Part shown: in pieces, positions 15,500 through 23,489 of the stretch | Numbering within the stretch: position 1 is the first letter of the stretch | Layout of the letters: each line of letters opens with the position of its first letter | Source: Candidatus Aldehydirespirator catecholifindens | GTDB taxonomy: Bacteria; Actinomycetota; Acidimicrobiia; Acidimicrobiales; Aldehydirespiratoraceae | Length of the DNA stretch: 34,105 bases | Assembly: GCA_028283245.1 (NCBI GenBank) | Contig: JAPYNU010000066.1 | Location: 1 to 34,105, forward strand | Direction: 5' to 3' | Notes under the pieces: model-generated | What the model saw: only the letters and a program-made list of their open reading frames with translations | Told to the model about the DNA's origin: nothing | Database searches by the model: none | Position numbers and translations under genes: made by a program

Positions 15500-17698
15500 C
15501 TATGCGTCGGTGCTGACCTTGACTCGACGACGATACAAGCGAAGCACTCTCTCGGTGTAACCGTTGGGTTCGTTACGAGCTGTGAAAACCAGCTTTGAAG
15601 CCGCCTGAAACGCCATGTTGGAGTCGAAGTTTGGTGCCATGGGCACATAGGCGCTGTCACCACTGTTCTGCTGATCCACTAAGTTGGCCATACGTTGCAT
15701 AGTGCGGCTCACCTGCTCTTTTGACACCAGCCCGTGATGCAGCCAGTTGGCTACATGCTGGCTAGAGATGCGCAACGTCGCTAAGTCTTCCATCAAGCCG
15801 AGACCACTGATGTCCGCCACCGTGGAGCAACCCACCCCTTGACCCACCCAACGAACCAGATAGCCGAGGATTCCTTGAATGTTGTTGTCAAGCTCGCGCT
15901 GAATCTCGCTGGGGCTAAGTTCCCTGTCAGTTGCCAGAATTGGAATGTGGAGCATGTCTGTCGCTGGCTTTGGCGGCCTGTTTGCCAGGCCAGCTTGTCT
16001 CGCAGCCACATCCACAACGAAATAGTGCATGGCATGCAAAGTGGCGGCAGTAGGTGAAGGCACCCAGGCAGTGCTGCCACCTGCCAGCGGATGCGCGATC
16101 TTGGTTTTGAGCATTTCGGCCATTTCGCTGGGCATGGTCCACATGCCTTTGCCGATCTGGGCGCGTCCACCGATCCCGCACGCCAAGCCGACGTCAACAT
16201 TGGAGTCTTCGTATGCGTTCAGCCAAGTAGTGGATTTCATCTCGTTCTTCGGCAGCACCGGCCCGGCTTCCATGTCGGTGTGGATCTCGTCGCCGGTGCG
16301 ATCCAGAAAGCCAGTGTTGATGAACACAACCCGCCGGCTCGCCTCATGCAGGCATTCCTTGAGCGCCAGAGAGGTTCGTCGCTCTTCGTCCATGATCCCC
16401 ATTTTGATGGTGTCAGGGACAAGGCCGAACGCTGCCTCTACCCGGCTGAACAGATCACAGGCCAGCGCTACCTCGTTAGGCCCGTGCATCTTGGGCTTCA
16501 CCAGATAGACCGAACCGGCAGGCGAGTTGCGAATTTGCTGGTCATTCAGGCGACCGTTTCCTTGCAGATCGCTGAGTGCGCAGAGGGTGGTCACCATGGC
16601 ATCGATCATGGTTTCATAGACCGGCTCGTCGTTGAGCGTCACCATGTCGGTCATCAGATGCGGCCCCACGTTGCGTGCCAGCATCAACGCACGACCGCTC
16701 AGCGTGAGCGCCTCGCCAGAGGGTGCAGTGAAGCTGCGATCCGGGTTCAGCGATCGATTCACGGTTTGGTGCCCACGCTGAAAGGTTGCTTGAAGCGTGC
16801 CGCGCATTAGCCCTAGCCAGTTGCGGTAGACAGCCACCTTGTCTTCTGCGTCCACCGCCGATACCGAATCCTCGAAATCCATGATGGCTGTGACGGCCGA
16901 CTCAATCTTGATGTCACAGATGTCGGCATGGTCACGGCGTCCCACAGGATGGTCAGGATCAAAGCACAGTTCGCAGTGCAGTCCATGTTTGCGCAGCAGC
17001 AGCGAACTTGGCTGGTCAACCTCGCCGCTGTAGCCGACGAATTGTTCGGGATTCAGCAGGCGGCTGAAGGTGCCGTCACCGCTTTGGGCGCAAAGACTTG
17101 CGTTCTGTACCCAGTAGCGGGTGACAGTGGCGTGACTGGCCATGTCCAAAGCGAAATGAGCGTCTAAGAATTCGCGTCCAGCTGCGATCACCCGATCACC
17201 CCTGATCGGGTTATACGAGCTGCCGGGGGCGCAACCGTCGATTTCGGGCAGGACATCTGTTCCGTAGAAGGCGTCATACAGGCTGCCCCAGCGAGCGTTG
17301 GCTGCGTTCAAGGCGTAGCGAGCATTGTCAACAGGTACCACGAGTTGCGGTCCGGCTACTTCGGCGATCTCGCAATCAACGTTGGCTGTGGTTACAGTTA
17401 CGTTGTCGTCGTAGCGACGCAGATACCCGATGTCGTAGAGAAAGGCGCTGTAGGCCTCTGGGTCATGGGGCCGACCGGCGGCGCGAGCCGCGCGATGCCA
17501 GTCGTCGATTCTGGTCTGGAGGTCGTCTCGCTCTGCTAAAAGAGCTGCGTTGCGTGGACCCAAGTCGTCAAGAATTGATTCCAGTGCCGCCCAGAATTTG
17601 CCAGCTTCAACCCCGGTTTGTGCCACAGCCTCGTCGGCAATGAACTCATGAAGTTGCGGATCGACGTTAAGTCTTCCAATACGCATGTTGATAGCCAA
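15500..17698 (-). CDS. glcB: Malate synthase G
   Basis: Condenses glyoxylate and acetyl-CoA to malate (glyoxylate shunt or glycolate use). 732 residues, the usual length of the monomeric G form. Landmarks: RYALNAANARWGSLYDA near 126-142, GYSGEVDQPSSLLLRKHGLHCE, DFEDSVSAVDAEDK, VKPKMHGPNEVA, EAGPVLPKNEMK, and TAWVPSPTAATLHAMHY. The first usable start is TTG 17698, but ATG 17686 (MRIGRLNV) is the likelier start because malate synthase G proteins begin close to this point; no strong ribosome site is visible for either. No isocitrate lyase is present here. A 7 x 21-bp array lies just upstream. Confidence 0.96.
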   Translation of the reverse strand: MAINMRIGRLNVDPQLHEFIADEAVAQTGVEAGKFWAALESILDDLGPRNAALLAERDDLQTRIDDWHRAARAAGRPHDPEAYSAFLYDIGYLRRYDDNVTVTTANVDCEIAEVAGPQLVVPVDNARYALNAANARWGSLYDAFYGTDVLPEIDGCAPGSSYNPIRGDRVIAAGREFLDAHFALDMASHATVTRYWVQNASLCAQSGDGTFSRLLNPEQFVGYSGEVDQPSSLLLRKHGLHCELCFDPDHPVGRRDHADICDIKIESAVTAIMDFEDSVSAVDAEDKVAVYRNWLGLMRGTLQATFQRGHQTVNRSLNPDRSFTAPSGEALTLSGRALMLARNVGPHLMTDMVTLNDEPVYETMIDAMVTTLCALSDLQGNGRLNDQQIRNSPAGSVYLVKPKMHGPNEVALACDLFSRVEAAFGLVPDTIKMGIMDEERRTSLALKECLHEASRRVVFINTGFLDRTGDEIHTDMEAGPVLPKNEMKSTTWLNAYEDSNVDVGLACGIGGRAQIGKGMWTMPSEMAEMLKTKIAHPLAGGSTAWVPSPTAATLHAMHYFVVDVAARQAGLANRPPKPATDMLHIPILATDRELSPSEIQRELDNNIQGILGYLVRWVGQGVGCSTVADISGLGLMEDLATLRISSQHVANWLHHGLVSKEQVSRTMQRMANLVDQQNSGDSAYVPMAPNFDSNMAFQAASKLVFTARNEPNGYTERVLRLYRRRVKVSTDA

Positions 17699-17723
17699 TC
17701 ACACTCTTTTCCTCAACGACAAA

Positions 17724-17870
17724 TTCACATCGCCACAGCATGCATTCACATCGGCACAGCATGTGTTCACATCGGCACAGGATGCATTCACATCGGCACA
17801 GCATGCATTCACATCGGCACAGCATGCATTCACGTCGGCACAGGATGCATTCACATCGGCACAGTATGCG
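17724..17870. repeat. Seven tandem copies of a 21-bp unit upstream of glcB
   Basis: Unit TTCACATCGGCACAGCATGCA repeats head to tail exactly seven times (147 bp) with no spacer. Copies differ by a few substitutions only: CGCC for CGGC in copy 1, GTG at the end of copy 2, GGATG in copies 3 and 6, CGTC in copy 6, and GTATGCG in copy 7. The period equals two turns of B-DNA. The array occupies the leader or promoter region of glcB. Since 21 is a multiple of three, all frames repeat: a minus-strand frame from 17893 to 17699 reads CADVNA(C/S) heptads and stops directly before the TTG at 17698. Confidence 0.97.
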
Positions 17871-17905
17871 CTTGTCGGTTTGATGGTCTGCATGCTCGGC
17901 GGATG

Positions 17906-17921
17906 CCGACAGCGATGTCGG
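17906..17921. promoter_or_regulatory. Small palindrome CCGACA-GCGA-TGTCGG upstream of glcB
   Basis: Arms of 6 bp at 17906-17911 and 17916-17921 with a 4-base loop, lying between the end of the LLM oxidoreductase gene and the 21-bp array. It may be an operator or a weak hairpin for the upstream transcript; there is no T run on either strand. Confidence 0.3.
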
Positions 17922-17953
17922 GTGTTACGACTAGACGGTGTCCAACAGAACAG

Positions 17954-19003
17954 TTAGCTGCTTGGCTGTGCAGCCGCTGCGATAGCCGCTACTTCAGTCA
18001 GCATCTCGCTATTGGCGGTTAACCCTGGTGAGATGATGTTTACGAAGAAAGCATCTAGCTGATGCGCTGAGATCATCTGCCGGAGTTGGTCGCGGCACTG
18101 ATCTGGCGTGCCTGCAATCTGGTATTCGGCGATTAGCTCGTCAGTGACCAGTTGTCCAACAGCTTCAGGCCCGCCTTGGGCGAAAGCCTGCTTCAGTTGA
18201 GCGATCTCGTCTTCGTTTAGTCCCAGGTTTTTGAGTATCCGCGGCGGGCTGTCCATGATTGCGTAGCCGTAGAGATGCTTGGCCTCTTCGATCATCTCGG
18301 GCCTATAGGCGAGCCGATCCAAGTAGACCCGTGTCATTGGTGCCGCACCTTCTTGGACTGTTTTGCTGGCACGGGCATCTTCAGCAATGCTGATGGCATC
18401 TTCAAGATCGGATTTCACCATCAGCACTAGGCCGTCGGCTTCGGTGCCAGCCAATCCCAACATCTTTTCTCCTCGGGCAGCTATCCAAATCGGAATCGCA
18501 TGAGCGCCCATGGCGAGTTGTGCATCCTGAAGACAGAGTTTGCGGCCTTGCCAGGTCACTGATTCTCCTGACCACAACATGCGCAGCGTTGAGATGGTGT
18601 CAGCGAGCAGCGTTAGGGGAGCGGAACGCTCAAGACCCATGGGATGCAGCACCATAGTGCCGCCTGCCACCAGAGTCACAAAGGCTCGCCCGCCGCTCAT
18701 CTCGTTGATGGTGGCGAGGGCTGCGGCAGTGGCGGCTGGGTGGCGTGTGTAGGGATTGGTGACTGCCCCGAGACGGATCGTGTCAGTCTGGAGCGCTGCT
18801 GCTCCGAGCAGTGCATACACATCAAGCATCAAGCCCTCGTCGGCGATCATGCAGTGCGAATAGCCGAGTCGCTCGGCACAGACAATGGTGTCAATCAGTT
18901 CTGTTGAACCCATTGTCGGCACGATCTGCAGCCCCAGCGCAAGAGAAGTCGCACCACTATGGACTTTTTCGGTTGAGCCGTTAGGCGACCCTTCGCTGCT
19001 CAT
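17954..19003 (-). CDS. LLM-class F420-type oxidoreductase, Mer-like (methylene-H4MPT reductase family)
   Basis: 349 residues from ATG 19003 (a TTG sits just before at 19006). Bacterial luciferase-like barrel. Segments recalling methanogen Mer include VTNPYTRHPA, the INEMSGGRA helix start, IPIWIAARGEKMLGLAGTEADG, and, near the C-terminus, QLVTDELIAEYQIAGTPDQC. Mer reduces methylene-tetrahydromethanopterin with F420H2. Many LLM proteins have other roles, so the name alone is weak, but the neighbouring gene encodes methenyl-H4MPT cyclohydrolase, the preceding step in the C1 route. Oddities: Gly/Ser-rich 20-residue lead, and no clear ribosome site. 120 bases separate it from the cyclohydrolase gene. 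Confidence 0.8.
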   Translation of the reverse strand: MSSEGSPNGSTEKVHSGATSLALGLQIVPTMGSTELIDTIVCAERLGYSHCMIADEGLMLDVYALLGAAALQTDTIRLGAVTNPYTRHPAATAAALATINEMSGGRAFVTLVAGGTMVLHPMGLERSAPLTLLADTISTLRMLWSGESVTWQGRKLCLQDAQLAMGAHAIPIWIAARGEKMLGLAGTEADGLVLMVKSDLEDAISIAEDARASKTVQEGAAPMTRVYLDRLAYRPEMIEEAKHLYGYAIMDSPPRILKNLGLNEDEIAQLKQAFAQGGPEAVGQLVTDELIAEYQIAGTPDQCRDQLRQMISAHQLDAFFVNIISPGLTANSEMLTEVAAIAAAAQPSS

Positions 19004-19123
19004 CAACTGGCACGCTAGTGGGTAGCGGCCGCCGCCAGCTGCGTCCGGCGACTTTCTGTCAAAAAGACACCGCAGAGGTGGATTTCCGACTGAAGTTCGC
19101 AGTGCTCACAGTCTCACGGGTTG

Positions 19124-20086
19124 CTATCGGTTGAAGAAAGAGGTGTTCAGCACTTCGTGGTTGATCCGCCCCGCGCTGAACGTCCGTCCGCTAGAGAGGT
19201 TGGTGAGATGGATCTCAGCAGGCGAATGCAGCTCAATGGGAATCTCGTAGAAATCTCGCCCGGCATCTTCGTAGATGTCGATGAACGGTCTGCCATAGGC
19301 CGGGCAGGCTTCCGACACCACTCGATCAACGATCTCGGCGCACTGGATGTCGTCGCCGTCGACGGTGATGTTGGCGATGCCGCCGTAGAGCAGGCTGTCG
19401 TTGATGCGTCCCATTGAGATCAGGTCGTCGTCCACCAGCGGCGGAATCACTCCTAGTCCGTAGGCGTAGCGCAGGCCTCGCAGATCCATGCCCTCCTCAG
19501 CCAGCCGGTGAATGGACTGCTCCACAATGCGTGCCGCTACTTGCACTGCGGTCACTAGGCTGCGATTGGGCGCAAACAGCACATAAAGATCGCTGGGATT
19601 AACCCTGCACGCTGAGGCAATCATGTCGGCCATTTCAACCGATACCGGCTCGGAGGTCTGAATGGCTACCACCGATTCGTGATGCTCATCGCGATAGTCG
19701 ATCCACTCGAAGTAGTGATCCAGACTGTCACGGTTCAAGGCCCGTCCCGGCCCGGCCAAGATGGCGGCGTGCTCGGTTCCAGGGGCTTGCAGCCGCCAGC
19801 CAGCTATCTGTGATGCCACGCAGGCCTCGATGGGATGATCGATCATTACTCGCACTGCGGTAAGCATCCGTCCGCTCAGATCGAACGGCTCATAGCTGAC
19901 TATTCCAAGACCGCCAAGGCTCGCCAGCGTGTATAGCTGCCCGGCGCGCCATCCTCCGACGGCTTGTAACCCCATGTCAACAACGGTGGTGCCGTTTTCG
20001 AGTCGCTCCACGGTGACACCCAACGCATCAGCTTCTTGGAGGATCACTCGCACCGTTTTCATTGCTTCACGGTTGACGCTGATCAT
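19124..20086 (-). CDS. mch: Methenyltetrahydromethanopterin cyclohydrolase
   Basis: Interconverts formyl- and methenyl-tetrahydromethanopterin. 320 residues, the family's usual length. Family signatures along the protein: ISVNREAM at the start, VVDMGLQAVGGWRAG, HPIEACVASQIAGWRL, AILAGPGRAL, VQVAARIVEQSI, the IPPLVDD and INDSLLYGG segments, YGRPFIDIYEDAGRDFYEI, SPAEIHLTNLSSGRTF and AGRINHEVLNTSFF at the end. Ribosome site GAGGAG at 20093-20098, six bases before ATG. Mch is known from methanogens and methylotrophs that use H4MPT; it is not a common actinobacterial gene. The downstream Mer-like gene suggests a working C1 branch. Confidence 0.93.
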   Translation of the reverse strand: MISVNREAMKTVRVILQEADALGVTVERLENGTTVVDMGLQAVGGWRAGQLYTLASLGGLGIVSYEPFDLSGRMLTAVRVMIDHPIEACVASQIAGWRLQAPGTEHAAILAGPGRALNRDSLDHYFEWIDYRDEHHESVVAIQTSEPVSVEMADMIASACRVNPSDLYVLFAPNRSLVTAVQVAARIVEQSIHRLAEEGMDLRGLRYAYGLGVIPPLVDDDLISMGRINDSLLYGGIANITVDGDDIQCAEIVDRVVSEACPAYGRPFIDIYEDAGRDFYEIPIELHSPAEIHLTNLSSGRTFSAGRINHEVLNTSFFNR

Positions 20087-20182
20087 CGCCTGCTCCTCGG
20101 GACTTGTCGGTGATTTTTGGGCTGCTGAATGTCTGCTTGATAGCTGCTTGTGGCTTTAGGAAGATGCCATTGCCTGCACGGC

Positions 20183-20959
20183 TCAGGCTGGTTTCGATTC
20201 CGCTGCGCCGAGAGCGCCGTCCACGCCGATAACAGCACCGTTGAGATAGCTCGCCTCAGGCGATGCCGCAAAGATGATAGCCGCAGCGATCTCCTCGGGT
20301 CGTCCGAAGCGACCCTCAGGAATGTGACGGACGATGGCCGACTGCACAGCAGGGTCTGGCATCCCCGCCAACAGAGCTTCAGTTGCTATCAAACCGGGGG
20401 CAACAGCATTTACCCGCACTCCTTTTGGGCCAAGCTCAAGTGCCATAGCTCGCGTTAATCCCTCCACAGCACCCTTGGAGGCGATGTATGCACAGCGGTT
20501 GGGCACACCCAGCCTCGCCAGAATCGAGCTGAGGTTGACGATGGCACCGCGTCCACGCTCCACCATGCCTTCAGCTACCAGGCTGCTGAGCTGAAACAGC
20601 CCCCGCACGTTGGCGTTCCACACTGCGTCGAAAGCGTCCAAGGTTAGATCGAACATCGCTGAGCGATCGATCATTGCGGCGTTGTTCACCAGCACTGACA
20701 CCGGCCCAAGCGAGTCCTGCACCTGCTGTGCTAACCGGACAACATCGTCGCTTCGTGCAATGTCAGCCTGGAACACTTCAGCTGTTCCACCGGCGTCGGT
20801 CACAGCAGCAGCAACACCGGCTGCGCCTTCAGCGTCGCTGCGATAGTTGATGGCAACTCGAGCGCCTTCAGCCGCGAACTGCGCTGCCGCGGCTGCACCG
20901 ATACCTCGCGATGATCCTGTCACCAGCACCGTGTCGCCCACGAAGCGACCTGTCTGCAT
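20183..20959 (-). CDS. Short-chain dehydrogenase/reductase (SDR, FabG-like)
   Basis: 258 residues. NAD(P)-binding TGSSRGIG at 14-21, NNAA at 92-95, catalytic S144 or S145 with Y158 and K162, and a PG motif near 188-189 after VNAVAP. R18 and the YR near 39-40 favour NADP. It begins 5 bases after the lipoyl gene stop, with AGGAG at 20970-20974 inside that gene's end, so it is part of the E1/lipoyl transcript. The substrate is unknown; related gene sets for acetoin use contain acetoin/butanediol-type SDRs, but FabG-like 3-oxoacyl reductases look the same at this level. Confidence 0.88.
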   Translation of the reverse strand: MQTGRFVGDTVLVTGSSRGIGAAAAAQFAAEGARVAINYRSDAEGAAGVAAAVTDAGGTAEVFQADIARSDDVVRLAQQVQDSLGPVSVLVNNAAMIDRSAMFDLTLDAFDAVWNANVRGLFQLSSLVAEGMVERGRGAIVNLSSILARLGVPNRCAYIASKGAVEGLTRAMALELGPKGVRVNAVAPGLIATEALLAGMPDPAVQSAIVRHIPEGRFGRPEEIAAAIIFAASPEASYLNGAVIGVDGALGAAESKPA

Positions 20960-20964
20960 GATTC

Positions 20965-21234
20965 TTAAGCTCCTGAGATGGCGTCAGCTTCGGCTTCGTT
21001 GTCGGCGATCACGGCCAGCACTGTGCCCACATCAACTGTCTCGTCTTCGTCTACCAAGATCTGGGCGATCACCCCGCTGCAGGGCGCTTCTAGCTCGTTT
21101 TCGACTTTTTCGGTCTCGACTTCAGCAAGCATCTCGCCAGCGACCACATGGTCACCTTCATCAACATGCCAAGCAACAACCGTGCCGTCTTCCATTGTCA
21201 GGCCCCATTTGGGCAGGATTACATCTGTTGCCAT
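20965..21234 (-). CDS. Free-standing lipoyl-domain carrier protein (E2-type, no catalytic domain)
   Basis: 89 residues, a single biotinyl/lipoyl-type domain. It opens with the E2-like VILPKWGLTMEDG and carries the attachment hairpin VETEKVENE with K43; a TEK context is typical of lipoylated E2 domains (biotin carriers have MKM). There is no peripheral-subunit domain or acyltransferase domain: TAA follows a short acidic tail. Ribosome site GGAGG at 21244-21248, nine bases before ATG. It lies directly after E1 alpha and E1 beta, where an E2 gene would be expected, so it should receive the acyl group from E1. What then accepts the acyl group is not visible. Confidence 0.88.
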   Translation of the reverse strand: MATDVILPKWGLTMEDGTVVAWHVDEGDHVVAGEMLAEVETEKVENELEAPCSGVIAQILVDEDETVDVGTVLAVIADNEAEADAISGA

Positions 21235-21250
21235 ACTTATTTTCCTCCGC

Positions 21251-21284
21251 TGTGTGCAGTTCTGTTTTGTGTGCAGTTCTGTTT
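21251..21284. repeat. 17-bp perfect tandem duplication before the lipoyl gene
   Basis: TGTGTGCAGTTCTGTTT occurs at 21251-21267 and again at 21268-21284, in the gap between the E1 beta stop and the lipoyl-protein ribosome site. It may be a replication-slippage product or a duplicated RNA/protein-binding site adjusting expression of the carrier protein. Confidence 0.9.
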
Positions 21285-21313
21285 AATGTGGCTTTGCCAT
21301 TAATGTGACCATG

Positions 21314-22360
21314 TCAGTATTGGGCTGCAATAGCTATGGCGGCACTGACGGCTGCTTCGTCAGGCAACACCACCTCTTCTAGCGGCACCGAAAACGGGAT
21401 CGGCGTGTCAAGGCCGTCCACTCGCACTACCGGCCCGCTCAGCTCACTGAAGCATTCTTCGCTAATCCGAGCACTCAACTCCGAGCCGAGCCCTCCGATC
21501 TTGGGTGCCTCATTGGCCACCACCACTCGGCCAGTCTTGGCTGCTGAGGACAGCACCGTGTCTGCGTCATACGGCCGGATTGTGCGCAGGTCAACCACCT
21601 CCACCGAAACGCCTTGCTCAGAAGCTTTTTCGGCGGCTGCTAACGCCATCGGCACCATGCGCATAGACGCCACCACAGTCACGTCGCTGCCTTCACGAGC
21701 CACTGCGGCAGTTCCCAGCGGTGTGGTGTAATAGTCAGGCGGCACCTCTGCACGGCTGCGATAAAGGGCTTTGTGCTCCAAGAAAAGCACCGGATCGTCG
21801 CTGTCTATTGATGCTAGAAGCAGACCTTTGGCATCAACCGGGTTTGACGGAGCCACGATGACAATGCCGGGCACGTTCAGGAACCAGCCTTCCACGCTCT
21901 GCGAGTGGTGAGGCCCACCACCGAATCCGCCACCGCAGGCAGTGCGGATCACTAGCGGAGCGGTGAACTGCCCGTCAAACATGTAGTGCATCTTGGCGAC
22001 GTTGTTGACGATCTGGTCGTAGCACTCGCCGAGGAAGTCGGCAAACATGATCTCCGCAACCGGACGCATTCCGACCATCGCCGCGCCTGCACAAGTGCCG
22101 ATGATTGCCGCTTCTGACAGCGGCGTGTCACGCACTCGCTCGCCACCGTATTTGTTGAACAGGCCTTTGGTAACGCCGAAGTCGCCGCCCATCTCGGCGA
22201 TGTCCTCACCGATGACGAACATTTCATCGTGCTTGGCCATCGCCAAGTCAAGAGCGTTGTTCAAGGCTTGAGTGAAGCTGGTTTTGCGAACCTTGTCGCT
22301 CTGGCGGGGCTTGCGCTCGCGTCTGGCGGGTTTTGCCGGAACTGTGTCTGTATCAGTCAT
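21314..22360 (-). CDS. 2-oxoacid/acetoin dehydrogenase E1 component, beta subunit
   Basis: 348 residues. Transketolase-like pyrimidine-binding and C-terminal domains: VIGEDIAEMGGDFGVTKGL, RDTPLSEAAIIGTCAGAAM, GGGFGGGPHHSQS, and the C-terminal VVDLRTIRPYD and ANEAPKIGGLG blocks. It works with the alpha subunit to decarboxylate or cleave a 2-oxo compound on thiamin diphosphate and pass the acyl group to lipoate. The first ~25 residues are basic and outside the family core. ATG overlaps the alpha-subunit stop (22357-22360). The substrate (pyruvate, acetoin, branched 2-oxoacid or other) cannot be decided from the sequence. Confidence 0.92.
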   Translation of the reverse strand: MTDTDTVPAKPARRERKPRQSDKVRKTSFTQALNNALDLAMAKHDEMFVIGEDIAEMGGDFGVTKGLFNKYGGERVRDTPLSEAAIIGTCAGAAMVGMRPVAEIMFADFLGECYDQIVNNVAKMHYMFDGQFTAPLVIRTACGGGFGGGPHHSQSVEGWFLNVPGIVIVAPSNPVDAKGLLLASIDSDDPVLFLEHKALYRSRAEVPPDYYTTPLGTAAVAREGSDVTVVASMRMVPMALAAAEKASEQGVSVEVVDLRTIRPYDADTVLSSAAKTGRVVVANEAPKIGGLGSELSARISEECFSELSGPVVRVDGLDTPIPFSVPLEEVVLPDEAAVSAAIAIAAQY

Positions 22361-23334
22361 CGTGTGGCGACCTCCCAGCCAACATAAACATCGGCTGTGG
22401 CTTTAGCTGGATCAGGCGAGGGGCTCTCCATGGCGAAGCTGATCCACTCTTCGATTAATTCTTTGACTTCTTGTTCAACGGTGTAAAGCTCTGACTGACT
22501 CACGCCACGTTCAGCCAGTGCCTCTGTGGCCAGCATGATCGGATCATGGTCTTCGCGCCAGTATTTGACTTCTGCCTCGGGTCGGAACTCCCCGGCGAAG
22601 ATCCCCTGCCATCGCCAAGTCTTGAATTCCAGGAAATACGGGCCTTTCCCAGAGCGGATGTGTTCGACCGCTTCGCCCACCTCTTCGGCGGCTTCGATGA
22701 CGTGATTACCGTCAAGTTGGCGTGTGGGGATGCCGTAACCCTTCACCATGTCGACGATGTCGGCTGAAGCGTGCCCTTCACCTACCGGCATAGAGATGGC
22801 GTAGCCGTTGTTGACGCAGGCGTAAAGCACCGGCAGATCCCAGATGGCCGCCATGTTGAGGCTCTCATGGAACTCTCCGCGTCCGACTGTGCCGTCACCA
22901 ATGATGGCGCAGGCAACGTTCGGTTGACTGCGGATCTTGGCGGCTAGCGCCACCCCGAGCACGGTGGCCATGTAAGAGCCCTCAACGGCATTGTCACCGA
23001 AGTTGCCTACATTGGGATCAGCCGAATGCAGGCTGCCGCCTTTGCCGCTGCAGACACCGGTGGCTTTGCCGAAGAGTTCCGCCATGATCCGTTCGCCGTC
23101 GCCGCCATAGCGGTGCTGAGCTAGGGCGTTGATGCCGTGGCAGCGATGATCGGGAAAAAATGTGTCGCTAGCCTTGAGGTGATGCGCGAGTGCCGCCTGG
23201 GTGGCTTCCTGCCCGAGACCGGTATGAAGCATCCCCGGCACGTTGCCCTTCTCAAACTCCCGCTCCAAGCCCTGTTCAAAGGCTCGTATCAGCCACATGT
23301 CGCGGTAAAGGCCAATCAACGTGGGCGTGTCCAA
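22357..23334 (-). CDS. 2-oxoacid/acetoin dehydrogenase E1 component, alpha subunit
   Basis: 325 residues, the length of AcoA/PdhA-type alpha subunits. Thiamin diphosphate motif: GDG at 146-148 and NN at 175-176; GKGGSLH at 98-104 matches the GKGGSMH of acetoin/pyruvate enzymes. TTG start at 23334, supported by AGGAG at 23342-23346 with seven bases between. First gene of the set E1 alpha - E1 beta - lipoyl carrier - SDR - mch - mer-like. Overall it looks closest to acetoin dehydrogenase alpha subunits, but a catalytic E2 and an E3 are not nearby, so the class is uncertain. Confidence 0.92.
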   Translation of the reverse strand: MDTPTLIGLYRDMWLIRAFEQGLEREFEKGNVPGMLHTGLGQEATQAALAHHLKASDTFFPDHRCHGINALAQHRYGGDGERIMAELFGKATGVCSGKGGSLHSADPNVGNFGDNAVEGSYMATVLGVALAAKIRSQPNVACAIIGDGTVGRGEFHESLNMAAIWDLPVLYACVNNGYAISMPVGEGHASADIVDMVKGYGIPTRQLDGNHVIEAAEEVGEAVEHIRSGKGPYFLEFKTWRWQGIFAGEFRPEAEVKYWREDHDPIMLATEALAERGVSQSELYTVEQEVKELIEEWISFAMESPSPDPAKATADVYVGWEVATR

Positions 23335-23489
23335 GTCTCAGCTCCTGTCTCTGCGTCTGTGAAGCACCGATGGACATTACACACTGCGCTGCGCGCGACC
23401 ACCTTTGAGTGACTAATCAAGCCGCAGCCTCGTCGAATGCGAGACTCGGTCCGGGTGACCTTTGCAGCGTCGGAACACGCGTCAGGTTC

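Noticed and set aside
17724..17870. CRISPR array
   Set aside because: The units are contiguous with no unique spacers, the period is only 21 bp, and no cas gene is in the window.
17618..18022. Plus-strand open frames through the 21-bp array (FTSAQHA heptads) as real proteins
   Set aside because: They overlap glcB and the LLM gene in antisense, have no ribosome site, and are open simply because the unit is a multiple of three and lacks stops.
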